This document shows, piece by piece, positions 1-9,833 of a stretch of DNA of 64,000 nt. Under the pieces are notes generated by a model. That model did not search any database, was not told the origin of the DNA, and was given only the letters and a program-made list of their open reading frames with translations. Origin of the DNA: Tetradesmus obliquus (taxonomy: Eukaryota > Chlorophyta > Chlorophyceae > Sphaeropleales > Scenedesmaceae). The position numbers and the translations under genes were made by a program. Each line of letters starts with the position of its first letter. The stretch's first letter is position 1. The stretch lies in NCBI GenBank assembly GCA_030272155.1, contig CP126197.1:3836001-3900000 (forward strand). The letters are read 5' to 3'.

Positions 1-1074
1 CTGCAGCGCGTGCTGCTGCTTGCTGCACTGAGTTTACGTGCTGTCCTGAAAGCTGCCTGCGTGTGCAGCTGCAAACAACTGGCAGCTGCGGACCGCACTC
101 ACAGGCTACAGACCTCGCCACACACAAACTTGCTACATGCCACACACACAAACCTGCTTTGTGCCCCTCTCCAACCACCACCTCATCCACCATGCGCAGT
201 GAGCCTATGAGTGCCTTCTTATGCTCTGCGGGTATGCTGCTGCGCCTGCCCTGCTTGTGTCCTGCAAGCACTGCATCTGAGGCAAAGGACACGATGAGGT
301 AGTTCCCCAGCGCCTTTGCCTGCTTGAAGAACTCCACGTGTCCTGCAAGAGCACCAACAGCAGCCCCAGCAACATGGAATTGGAGGCGATGCATCAGGCT
401 TGCAGTTGCTGGGTTGCTGTGTTGCAGGCATATTCACTGTTGAGCAGCGCTGATTAGAGTTGATTCTCTCAGGGGCTGATGACTTGTGTGAGCGTGTTCT
501 GGTGTTGGTCCCATTGCAAGACAGCTGTGTTTCGAACATACTGCGCACGCTTGCTGCTCATCAGGCAAACCATCCGAAGGCGAGCTGGTTGTACCTCAGC
601 ATGCACAACTGCGAGTGCAGCATTCTGAGCAGGCAACTGCTGGGCTGCACCAACATGGCAGTGAGGGACTCAAGATCTGCTTGATGAACACAGGCTGAAG
701 GCATGCTGCTTGCTTTGTTCGCTCCCAGACAGCGTCCCACCTCCATGCAAAATGTCATAGCAGCCAGACACGAAGACTTTCACTTTTTGCTGTCCATTGA
801 CCTCTGCGTGATGCTGCTGCTGCTGCACAGCTGTCGCCATGAGGACGTCCACGGACAACACGCAAACACGACCAACAGTGCGTAAAGGCAAATGGCAGCC
901 GGTATGGGCTTTGTGCCGCGGGTCACCGGCCTCTGTCACTGGTCACTGTCACAGGCACAGTGTGCGAGGTGCCAAACGTCCTTGCATGTAAGCGCGTAGC
1001 GTTCTCCACCATCAGATCCGTGTATCGGCCCATCAAACTCTTCATGATGCACATGTGGTGTACTTGATGTTCGG
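1..1074. other. no recognisable gene
   Basis: Only short open frames without recognisable protein motifs occur here. The stretch is CA/TG-rich, with scattered simple sequence. I see no exon with a credible splice pair. Confidence 0.5.
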
Positions 1075-1235
1075 GTGTTGCGGATTTGCGACAGTGTCTC
1101 GCCTAGAGAAGTTGGCACGTTGGCCATTTGTGCCACTCAAGCGATGGCACGCCACATGGAGCAAAATCATGTGTTAGCCATACTTCGTATTCTGTTACAC
1201 GTGCACGTATCCTCTAGTAGCAATGCTTTATCTCA

Positions 1236-1278
<43 letters not shown>
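1236..1278. repeat. (CAG)n microsatellite
   Basis: About 14 uninterrupted CAG units lie just upstream of the EGF-like exon. In its frame they would read poly-Ala, which is probably not translated. Confidence 0.85.
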
Positions 1279-1279
<1 letters not shown>

Positions 1280-1287
1280 GTGTGCAC

Positions 1288-1745
1288 CAAGATGGTGTCA
1301 GTGAGTCACAACCAGAATCGCATCCACGAGTACTGTCCAACAGATACAAAAACACCAACCATCGCGGTCTGCACAAGCAGGCACACTCCAGGCGGATCAA
1401 GCTCCGCTGCAGAGGCACCAGGCTGCGGTGGTGTGGGCCATACTTCAACCAGCCAGACCTGCCAGCCAAGCTGCCACCTGCCTATAGCAAGAGCTGCCCA
1501 AGCAACTGCTCCTCTGTGGGTGTCTGCAATGCCATGATTGGGCTGTGCGACTGTCCAGCCGGTGAGTGCTGCCCTCAACCTTCTTTATAAGTTATAATAT
1601 CAGAATGTGTTACGCAAGTGATTGGCTGCTTGGCTATGGCTTTTCAGGCTTTTCCGGCTACATCACGCCCTTGCATCCCTGTTGTGAAACATTGGTTTTC
1701 CAGTTGTCCGTGGACAGCAAATCGCACGGACATGCGCTCACCTAA
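1288..1745 (+). pseudogene. EGF-like cysteine module, fragment of an exostosin-type or other secreted protein
   Basis: An exon ending at 1561 encodes a basic stretch and then an EGF-like module with the spaced cysteines CPSNCSSVGVC and CDCPAG. A GTGAGT donor follows at 1562. After an acceptor at 1646-1647 the frame continues as FSGY, which completes the usual GFSG ending of an EGF module, and then stops at 1743-1745 after about 30 further residues. EGF modules of this kind precede the catalytic domain in many algal exostosin-like glycosyltransferases (family knowledge), but no glycosyltransferase domain is present here. The real start is not visible: the frame upstream runs through a CAG repeat. 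It may be a truncated gene, a pseudogene or the end of a longer upstream gene. Confidence 0.4.
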
Positions 1746-2879
1746 GGCTTAGGTAAACTTAACAACAGCACATAGCAGTTGCAATTGCCCTTTTGACTCG
1801 ATGCATCACCGACAGCTATGCTACAACTCGGTCGCTGTGTAACTGCAGTGCTGAGACATGCGCACGAGAGCAATGCTTACAAGCTGCCACACAATGCCCT
1901 CACAGCACAACTAAGTCAAGCTTTGCAGTGTTACAGCATGCACGATTGTGACATATTGTCAGCGGATAAGGGACACTGCACAGTTGCAGCCCTCGTTTCA
2001 GCCCACACGGGGCTTCCCTGCAGCATACTGCCCTGGATGCATATGCAAAGATGCCGGGCACTAGCCTGATACACAGGAATCTGTGATGCCGCAAACATAA
2101 GCACCAAGCATCTTCCAGCTGGTCAAGCTTACTGGCCATTCAAGCAGGCTACTGGAAATGGCAACCAGTGACACAGCGTCACCGGTGTGAAAAGGGCTAC
2201 CGCCATCAATTGATCATGGCAGTGCACAGTAACCACACATGTTGCGCAGGCATTAACAAGCTGATGCCACGTGTCCAGCTCCTCATAGCGATGGGCAGAC
2301 ACCTCTGTTGGCATGGATGCCAAAAGGTTTGACTGCTGCTCCAGCCATGCCAACAGTCTTCTCTAACTAGTCGTTCTGTCAAAGTCAGTTCAGGCAATGC
2401 ATGGGCGCACACTGCCCTGTCCCAACAGGACACGGATCATAAGTTGGTCAACAGTAGTGTACACTGACTCTCCTATGCCTAGCGAACACTCATGGTACCT
2501 AACAGTTGCTGCTCGCTACCTACACGACTACTGCCGGACACGACAGGCTTGCCGACTACAGCACACAGGACAGGCACGCCTGCAGTAGCAAACCAATGCA
2601 GAAGCAGCCCAGCTGGCTGCTACACACCAGCAAGTCAGCTGCAGGCGCGCAGGCCCGCAGCTCAGCAGCACGACACAGCAGCAGCATACCACAGGCCAGC
2701 GCCTTCAGAGCCAACACCACATTGCGGACTGCACGCGCAGTCACATGAACACAGGTGCTGCACCCATCCAGCCTTTGCTGCTGCTACCCTGCAAAGCTGC
2801 TAGCACTGCCAGCTGCACTGCAAGGAGCAACCTGCACTGCGCACCACGAGCTACTGCTAGCTGCAGCACAAGCACGTGC
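1746..2879. other. intergenic, probably including the MinE 3' flank
   Basis: No coding motif was found. The stretch separates the plus-strand EGF-like fragment from the convergent minus-strand MinE gene. Confidence 0.5.
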
Positions 2880-3605
2880 TTACGTGCCGTATGGGAAGCG
2901 TGCAGAGGGGTCGCTGTCGAGGTCCTCTGGGTTCCACTCAAATGTGAGGTCTTCAATCTCCCCATCTGCACCCAGCGCCAGCCGCGCCTCTGGCTTCACG
3001 CGGCGGATTGGCACTGCCACGCTGTACACAGTGCCAACCTCTGGGTCTGACGTTATGCTCACGTCAATCTGCTCCTCTGAGTCGATGTCGACAAACTCCT
3101 CAATGGCGTTGAGGATGTTGCGCTTCATCTCAGTCAGTCCTGCAGGACTCATGCCGCAGCGGTCTGCCACCAGGATCATGCGTAGCCGCTGCTTGGCCTC
3201 CTCCTTTGGCCGCACCTCTGCTGGTTCGTCTGGGAAGAAGATGTTCCAGGCCAGCTTGAGCTTGGTCATGAAGTCTGCTACTGGGTTTTCTGGCTGCTGC
3301 AGCGGGCTCTTTGGCTTTATTCTGTACTTGATGGTGCTGCCAATTGCTGTGGTGTTCCTAGGTGGCATCTCCAGCAGCTCTGGTGATCCACGCCGCTGCC
3401 TGGCCTCATTGAGCACTGGCTGATTTGCGTGTACTACAACTGATAGTCTGGGCCGCTGCTGCCCGCCCTTAACAGCAGGTGAGGCCAGCACCTGCAAGGC
3501 AGCACGCGAGTGTCAGCTTTTCATCCTGAAGCATGCGCATATCTAGTAGAATGAGATTCAGCGTACCTGCTGCTGCTGCGAGCTGCTCAACAAGCTGCTC
3601 CACAT
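2880..3605 (-). CDS. MINE: plastid division topological specificity factor MinE
   Basis: MinE oscillates with MinD and restricts FtsZ ring placement, here in the chloroplast. There are two exons. Exon 1 (3605-3567) starts with ATG and encodes a 13-residue Ser/Gln-rich beginning of a transit peptide. A 75-nt intron (3566-3492, GTACGC donor, CAG acceptor) follows. Exon 2 is 3491-2880. The product is 216 residues: about 95 residues of transit and linker sequence, then the MinE domain. Its MinD-interacting helix contains AKQRLRMILVADR, and the topological specificity half contains MKRNILNAIEEFVDID and VGTVYSVAVPIR. The length suits plastid MinE (bacterial MinE is about 90 residues; algal and plant forms carry N-terminal and C-terminal extensions). 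This ATG was chosen because it is in frame, spliced and gives a transit-like N-terminus. The divergent neighbour is the RS-rich gene. Confidence 0.94.
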
Positions 3606-4945
3606 CTGAAACGTCTCCTGCTGTTATGGTCCCAGTCCGCCAGCTGAGTCGGCTGATGCCAAACTATAGATGGTCCGCTAATTAACTGATAAAACTTAAG
3701 AGAGCGACGACGCGTAGCAGTTCACTGCTGGGGCTTGCTCACAACCGACACCTCGGTTTGACTGGCGTCGAACCAGGGCAGCAGCAGACAAGAAAGTCGC
3801 GTCTGAAAATCACAAGATGCTTATTGGCAGATGTCCCCCCACAGGGGCGTCCTGGTGGTTCTGCTGCTTGTTTTGTACTGTAACAGTCTGTGTTACTGGT
3901 TGATCGCCACAGTGATCGTTCAGCTAGGGCAACACAACACCTGAGCTAGTCGTTTGCAAGTCCGTGCCTGCGGCTGTCAAGTTTTGCAGCAGCCGCATTT
4001 CTACCAGCACTCACTCATCACCAGGTTGCACTGAGGACGGCTCAAGGCGCATGTCTGAAGTTGTTTTTACTTGGTTGCAATAAACGACAACCTGTGGGGG
4101 CGAACCGAGGGGATCGTGAGCAGCGGCACCTGCTGGGTGGCAGCAGCTGCAGCAGCGGTGACAAGACACACTCAGGTGACTTTCTGCACATTAGCAGCGC
4201 AAGCCAGGGTGTCGTCAGCGTGATTTTGACACAGCAACATTTTTCAGTGTTGTCAGCACCCGACATGAGCGGACAGCCATGCATCTACTGCGTCACACAC
4301 CATCAGCAACAGCATGTAGCTGTGCCTGCAGAAGACATGAGCGCATTTCAAGCAGCTTTACCTTTCATACACAGTGCCGGCCTTTCGTGCAAAGAAGGCG
4401 TTCGGCTGCCATCGTGCAATGCAGTGTGTGTACACACTGCTGACGCTTTGGCTGCATGCTGCTGCTGTGTACTCTTTTATGAATGCTGAGCAGGCAGGCA
4501 GACACGCATCGACCACGAAGAGAGAAGCATAATCATACAGCAGCATGGGCCGCAGCGACAGGTGAAGGGACAAAGGGGCCATCAGCAGCGCTACAGGGAC
4601 CATCCGCAGCCGTACTGCTTGGTTTTCATGCTGAGCAAACTTCCAGCTGTTGTTGTGGGCAGTGCCCATAGATTGTCAAGCGATCGGCTCACTGTACGGT
4701 GCTAGCTGGCAATGTACAGTCTGTACGGCTTGCTTTCAGAGCTGTCTACAAAGACAGGTGGCAACTGTGTGCTGTTGTGCGCACATTGTTCGGCATGCAT
4801 CGAAACACCTTAGCAGCATGCTCCATGCTGACACCAGTGGCATAATGCGGTGTCACAGTGACCAGAGCCTCTGCATGCTTCCAGCTGCTGCTGCTGCTGC
4901 TGCTGTTGCTGCTGACACTTTTCTCTGCCTTTGTTTGCACTGCAG
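3606..4945. other. divergent intergenic region, may hold 5' exons of the RS-rich gene
   Basis: This lies between the MinE start (minus) and the first clear RS-rich exon (plus). It should contain both promoters and the unseen start of the RS gene. No domain can be read in it. A (CTG)n run at 4884-4912 sits just before the acceptor at 4944-4945. Confidence 0.5.
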
Positions 4946-7900
4946 TGACCGGTCACGCAGCCGAAGCCCAGCACGGGGCCGCAGCCGCAGCCCAGCAGCA
5001 GCAGCAGCAGCAAATGGCAGCCACCGCAGCACCAGCCGCAGCCCTGCAGCACGCCGCAGCGCCAGCAGATCGCGCTCACCAGCAGCAGCAGCAGCAGACC
5101 GCGATCGCAGCAGGAGCCGCAGTGCCGGCGCCAGATCAGCATCACGATCCAAGTCTCCTGCCGGGCGCAAGTCGCAGTCAACGTCTCCTGCACGTGGCCG
5201 CTCGCGGTCAAAGTCAAAGTCAAAGTCTCCTGCAAGGGGCCGCTCAGCTTCGCGCTCTAGGTCTCGGTCACCTGTGCGCAGCGGCGGCAGGCGCGGCCGA
5301 TCTGCTTCGCGCTCCCTTTCCCGCTCGCCCTCGCGCTCGCGCTCACCGCGCAAGCTGAAGCGCCGCAGCAGCCGCAGCCGCAGCAGGAGCAAGAGCAGGA
5401 GCCGCAGCAGGTCTCGGCGCAGGTGTGTTTGAAGGGAGGGAGGGTGCTGCGCTGCCCAGCACAGCCTTGTGCCTTGCGCCTTGTGCCCATGCTGATGTGC
5501 GAGTATGTACTTTTGTGCTGTTGCATGTCTTGCATGCCTGGTAGGGTCAGGCATTTGCTGAGTGCTTTGCAGCTGCCTGCAGCCACGAGCATACTGGTAT
5601 GCTGTCGGGCGCCAGTAACGCCACATACTGTGGCGCTTTGGGTTTCATGCCCCGAGGAATGTGGTGCTGACATCATGGGCGCTTGCGTATGCTGCTGCTG
5701 GACATTGCGCTGTGCCGCAATGCCTTGCAGGGGGCGCTCTGTGTCAGAATCGCCGAGGCGCAAGCGCAGCAGGAGCAGGGGCAGGCGTGACAGGAGCCGC
5801 AGCAGGAGCAGGGGCAGGCGTGACAGGTGCGGCAACACATCAGCAGCTTCTAGCTTGCAGATGCAGATGCTGCCAGTGGCTTGCTTTGCTGGCAGCAGGC
5901 ATGCATTGAGCCTGCATCTGGAGTTGGTGTGCTTATAACTTTGTTTATACCACTCAAGAGTGTTTTCCCAGGAAATAGACACAACATTAAAAACACAGTA
6001 ATGCACTGTTGATTTCCTAGGATGTAGAGAACTAGGTAAGGAAAAAACCAGATGTAATGGTAGCAGTGTTACCACAGACATACCAGACACACCGGATTCA
6101 CCGGATTCATCAGACAAACCAAGTTGAGCTGGACCCACCGGACACGCCGGATTCACCGGATTCACCAGACAAACCAAGTTCGCCGGACCTTCCGGACACA
6201 CCAGATTCACCGCATTCACCAGACAAACCAAGTTAGCCGGACAGACCGGATTCACCGGATTCACCAGACAAACCAAGTTAGCCGGACCCACCGGACACAC
6301 CGGATTCACCGGATTCACCAGACAAACCAAGTTAGCCGGACAGACCGGATTCACTGGATTCACCAGACAAACCAAGTTAGCCGGACAGACCGGATTCACC
6401 AGACAAACCAAATTAACCGGACAGGACCGGATTCACCGGATTCACCAGACAAACCAAGTTGGTGTGTCCGGCTAACTTGGTTTGTCTGGTGAATCCGGTG
6501 AAACCGGTGTGTCCGGTGGGTCCGGCTACCTGGGCTTGTCTGGTGAATCCGGTGAATCCGGTGTGTCCGGCTAACCAGGTTTGTCTGGTGAATTCGGTGT
6601 GTCCGGTGAGTCCGTTCAACTTGGTTTGTCTGGAGAATCCGGTGCATCCGGTGTGTCTGGTGGTCCAGGTAACTTGGTGTGTCTGGTGAATCCGTTGAAT
6701 CCGGTGTGTCCGGTGGGTCTGGTGTTCCTACCTTTAGATGTGTCTTGGTCAACAGTGCATTATACAAAGTCAACAGTGCATTATGCAAAGTCAACAGTGC
6801 TTTATGCAAAAGTCAACAGTGCATTATGCAAAAGTCAACAGTGCAATATGCAAAAGTCCACGGGACTAGCAGTTGAACGTGTTCCTTTCGCGGCATAAGT
6901 AGGTTAGAAGCCTGCAGGTTCCGTCTCGAGGGCTCCGCTCAATTTATTGAACTATCTCGATTCGGCAGAACCCTCGCTCCGCTCGGCTTTCTGCCGAGTC
7001 TCGACAGTTCAATAAATTTCGCTGCCGCCCTCTCGACTGAAACCTGCAGGCATATAACCTACACATAATGCAGTGCTGCTGTGCTGAGCGTTCTGCAACA
7101 TGCGTCCAGCATTCGTCACGCCTTGCGCAGCTGTTGCATTGCAGCCATTGCACGCTTATCGCCTGAGTGAGTGTTGCTCCATCCGCATAGCCAGAACCTA
7201 GGCTGCCACCAACAACTCTCAACTGTGGTCTCCTGCATCACATAACAATATTGTATTATCGTATCATGTATTATGCAGGTACGCCAGTCCAGACAGGGGC
7301 TATGGCCGCGGCCCTGTGAGCCCTCGCTTCAGGGGAGGTGGCGGCGGCTATTATGACAGGGACAGGGGGCGGGACCGTTGTGACAGTTACTACCGGGACC
7401 CCTACGCCAGGCGCAGCCGGTGAGTGGCTTGGTGCTGACTGCTGCACTTGGTTATGCATGCCATGCTGCAGAGTATGCAGTGGCCAGCAGTGCTTTACAG
7501 CTATCTTGAATGGGGGGTACAACCACATTCGTTGTTGGGGTGCGCGCGCGACATACAGTCCAGATTCACCGCTGACACAGGCTGCTGGGCTGCGCATCGG
7601 CAGTCTCAACGGCATGCATTTGTGTGATTGGGGACTTGGTGTGATTGGGGACTTGTGAAAGCAACTGATCTCTGTCGTGCCGCACGTATTTGTCTGCTGC
7701 AGCTCGCCGCCGCGGCAGCGCTTCAGCTCGCGCATCGAGGAGCTGCGTGTGAGCCGCAGCACGGAGAGCCTCTTCAAGGAGGCAGTCAAGGAGCTGGCGC
7801 GCGGCTGGAAGTGAGTAGCAGGGTTGCACTGGCCTGCTGCTGCTGCTGCTGCTGCTGCTTCTAGGAGTTTGATGAGGGAGTGAAGTATTGACCATGTGTT

Positions 7901-8142
7901 GTGCTGTCAGTTGGCTGTTTGTCAAGGAGCTGGCGCGCGGCTGGAAGTGAGTACAGTAGAACTGCAACGGCCCGCAGCTGCTGCTGATGCTGCTGCTGGT
8001 GGTAGGAGTCTTGTTTGATTGGAAATTGCGGTTGATTGAGCATGTGTTGTGCTGTGAGCTTCGCTATCCTTCAACCTGTGCGGGCAATGGCTGACTCAGC
8101 TGATCTGTGGCCGCACTCACCAGCAACAAAACACATATCAGC

Positions 8143-8184
<42 letters not shown>

Positions 8185-9833
8185 GCGCAGGCGCTTCCCC
8201 ATCAACATCAGCAGCCTGAACGACATCATGCGCCAGAGGGACCGCGGCTGGCACTGCGGGCGCGTGACCGGGGCCACCTTCTCCACGCTGTGCCGCTGGT
8301 TTGCGCGCGAGGGGCTGCTGGAGATCAAGACGCAGGGCTACTCCGTGATGGTGCTGTGAGTGGCGCACAGTTTACAGACTTTTGTGATGGTTTCTCCACT
8401 AAAGTTGAATGGTTTGTGTGTTTGACAGGAGCTTTGCAGCCTTAAGTGTTGAATCTGTCGTGTTTGCGCGCGAGGGGCTGCTGGACATCAAGACGCAGGG
8501 CTACTCCGTGATGGTGCTGTGAGTGGCGCACAGTTACAGAAACTCACCAAGCTTTTCCTTTGTGTTTTTACTTCTTTAGGTGATGGGAACAATGATAGGT
8601 GGAGGTGCACAACTGCTGTGTGGTGCAGCGACTCTTGCTGCGCAGCACTCTGCAGACCGCGTGCCAGCGCATGCAGTGTCGCATCACTCAAAATCCGATT
8701 GCCCAGCGCCGTTCCCAAGTGCCACCTGCTGCCTCTTCTGCGTCAACAACAGGAGCACCAAGTACGATGTATAGTACGGCAATTGCGGCCGCATATGTTA
8801 CGCATGTGCTGCCACATGTTGCTGAAACAGCTGCTTTTTACTCACTGCGCCCTTCTCCGTGCCGCCCCTGCTGTCGCCAAAACAGGAGCACCAAGTACGA
8901 TGAGAAGTATGGCAAGGGCGGCCGCATATGCCGTTGCAATACTTAGTATACTTTGTAGTATGTACATCCGCCACCTGGTTTGCCCCTGTGCTGCAGGAGC
9001 ACCAAGTACATTGCAAATACAGCAAGCATGGCCGCATATGTTACACATCTGCTGCCACAAGTTGCTGAAACGACTGCTTGTCACTCGCTGCGTCCTTCTT
9101 CATGCCGCGCTGCTGTCGCCAAAACAGGAGCACCAAGTACAGTGAGAAATACGGCAAGGGCGCGCATACGCTGCTGTTGTACTGTTTGTAGACCTCAAAG
9201 TTCTCATATCTGCCACCTGATCTGCCCCTGTGCTGCAGGAGCACCAAGTACGATGAGAAGTACGGCAAGGGCGCGCGCAGCCGCAGCCGCAGCAGGGACC
9301 GCAGCAGGGGCCGCCGGCGCCGCGCCTCCCGCAGCAAGTCCCGCAGCCCATCACGCTCGCGCTCCCGCGGCCGGCGCGGCTCCGCATCACGCTCAGCCTC
9401 GCCAGCAGCAGCAGCAGCAGCAAAGAGGGGCCGGTCGGGATCTAGATCTCGATCTCGATCGGCATCTCCTGCGAAGCGGCGTGCTGGATCTGCATCTGCC
9501 TCGCCATCTCCATCGGGCAGCAAGGGCCGCAGCAGCGGGAAGAAGAAACAGGCTTCAGCCTCGCGTAGCCGTTCACCCTCGGGCAGCACAGGAGCAGCAG
9601 CAGCAGCAGCTGCTCGCAAGCGCAGCCGCAGCCGCAGCAAGTCTGCCTCCCCGGCAGCAGCAGCAGCAGCGGGAGGTGGCGGGGCCCGTAAGAGGGGCAG
9701 GAGCGCCAGCCGCAGCCGCAGCAGGAGCCGCGAGCAGCGGCGGCACAGGGGCGATGAGGGCAGGGGCGGCAGGGACGAGCGCTGGCAGGCGGATGGCGCT
9801 GATGATGATGCTTTCGAGCTGGCTAGGGACTGA
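4946..9833 (+). CDS. arginine/serine-rich (RS-domain) nuclear protein, probable splicing factor; 5' end unresolved
   Basis: Exons seen: 4946-5423, 5731-5826, 7279-7419, 7703-7810, 8191-8355 and 9239-9833 (TGA). Phases join without a break and give about 527 residues. The N-terminal 190 residues and the C-terminal 190 are almost pure RS dipeptides (SRSRSP, SASRSRS), the hallmark of SR and SR-like splicing proteins that are phosphorylated in nuclear speckles. Between them lies a Tyr/Gly/Arg-rich linker and then a compact core of about 90 residues with SRIEELRVSRSTESLFKEA, GWKRRFPINISSLNDIM, GATFSTLCRWFAREGLLEI and TQGYSVMVL. The core reads like a small helical or winged-helix fold. I see no RRM and do not recognise the core family. 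The product ends DDDAFELARD. The start codon lies upstream of 4946 and was not found. A large intron (5827-7278) hosts two repeat elements. Confidence 0.75.
5990..6860. mobile_element. fold-back element with minisatellite arms (non-autonomous)
   Basis: The left arm (about 6070-6460) is a tandem array whose unit contains CCGGATTCACCGGATTCACC followed by AGACAAACCAAGTTAGCCGG. At about 6460-6470 the array turns into its own reverse complement (to about 6725), giving a giant imperfect hairpin. The outer ends also match inverted: TAATGCACTGTTGA at about 6000 and TCAACAGTGCATTA at about 6750, each followed by a related CTAGGTAAGGAA/AGGTAGGAA stretch. On the right the end motif itself is tandemly repeated. 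No protein is encoded. It lies inside an intron of the RS-rich gene, so it is presumably removed by splicing. Confidence 0.75.
6751..6858. repeat. 21-22 bp tandem repeat at the right end of the fold-back element
   Basis: Five copies of a unit of the form GTCAACAGTGCATTATGCAAA. The same unit, inverted and single, forms the left end of the element. Confidence 0.85.
6891..7072. mobile_element. MITE-like palindrome
   Basis: An imperfect inverted repeat of about 180 bp. The outer arms share TAGGTTA...GCCTGCAGGTT, then an AATTTATTGAACT block and a CGGCAGAA block pair across a short loop rich in CTCCGCTCGG. There is no coding capacity. It directly follows the fold-back element in the same intron, and its right flank contains CATAATGCA, similar to the tandem unit of that element. 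Confidence 0.7.
7923..7948 (+). repeat. ghost copy of an RS-gene exon 3' end
   Basis: This repeats the last 20 or so bases of the 7703-7810 exon (GAGCTGGCGCGCGGCTGGAA) together with its GTGAGT donor, about 140 bp downstream. Confidence 0.85.
8144..8187. repeat. (CTG)n microsatellite at a 3' splice site
   Basis: About 14 CTG units run directly into the CGCGCAG acceptor of the RS-gene exon at 8191. They take the place normally held by a polypyrimidine tract. Confidence 0.9.
8461..8526 (+). repeat. ghost copy of an RS-gene exon 3' end
   Basis: A near-exact copy of the last 57 bases of the 8191-8355 exon (from TTTGCGCGCGAGGGGCTG) plus the GTGAGTGGCGCACAGTT intron start, 160 bp downstream. Confidence 0.9.
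8875..9165 (+). repeat. three ghost acceptors of the last RS-gene exon
   Basis: The segment CAGGAGCACCAAGTACGATG with its intronic lead-in occurs at about 8882, 8995 and 9126, before the copy at 9236 that continues into the real exon. Each ghost keeps an AG acceptor and 25-45 bases of exon-like sequence. The upstream intron (GCCACATGTTGCTGAAACAG...) is duplicated as well, so the unit is about 115-130 bp. Confidence 0.88.

Noticed and set aside
4853-6411. Long minus-strand open frames opposite the RS-rich exon and through the minisatellite
   Set aside because: They mirror the RS dipeptide codons and the tandem repeat; composition is Leu/Arg or Pro/Val repeats without domains, and they cross known introns.
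6060-6730. CRISPR-like array
   Set aside because: Repeats and spacers are the same unit repeated head to tail and then inverted; there are no unique spacers, and the setting is a eukaryotic intron.
9041-9640. Minus-strand frame at 9.0-9.6 kb
   Set aside because: Antisense to the last RS exon; Leu/Arg/Asp repeats only.
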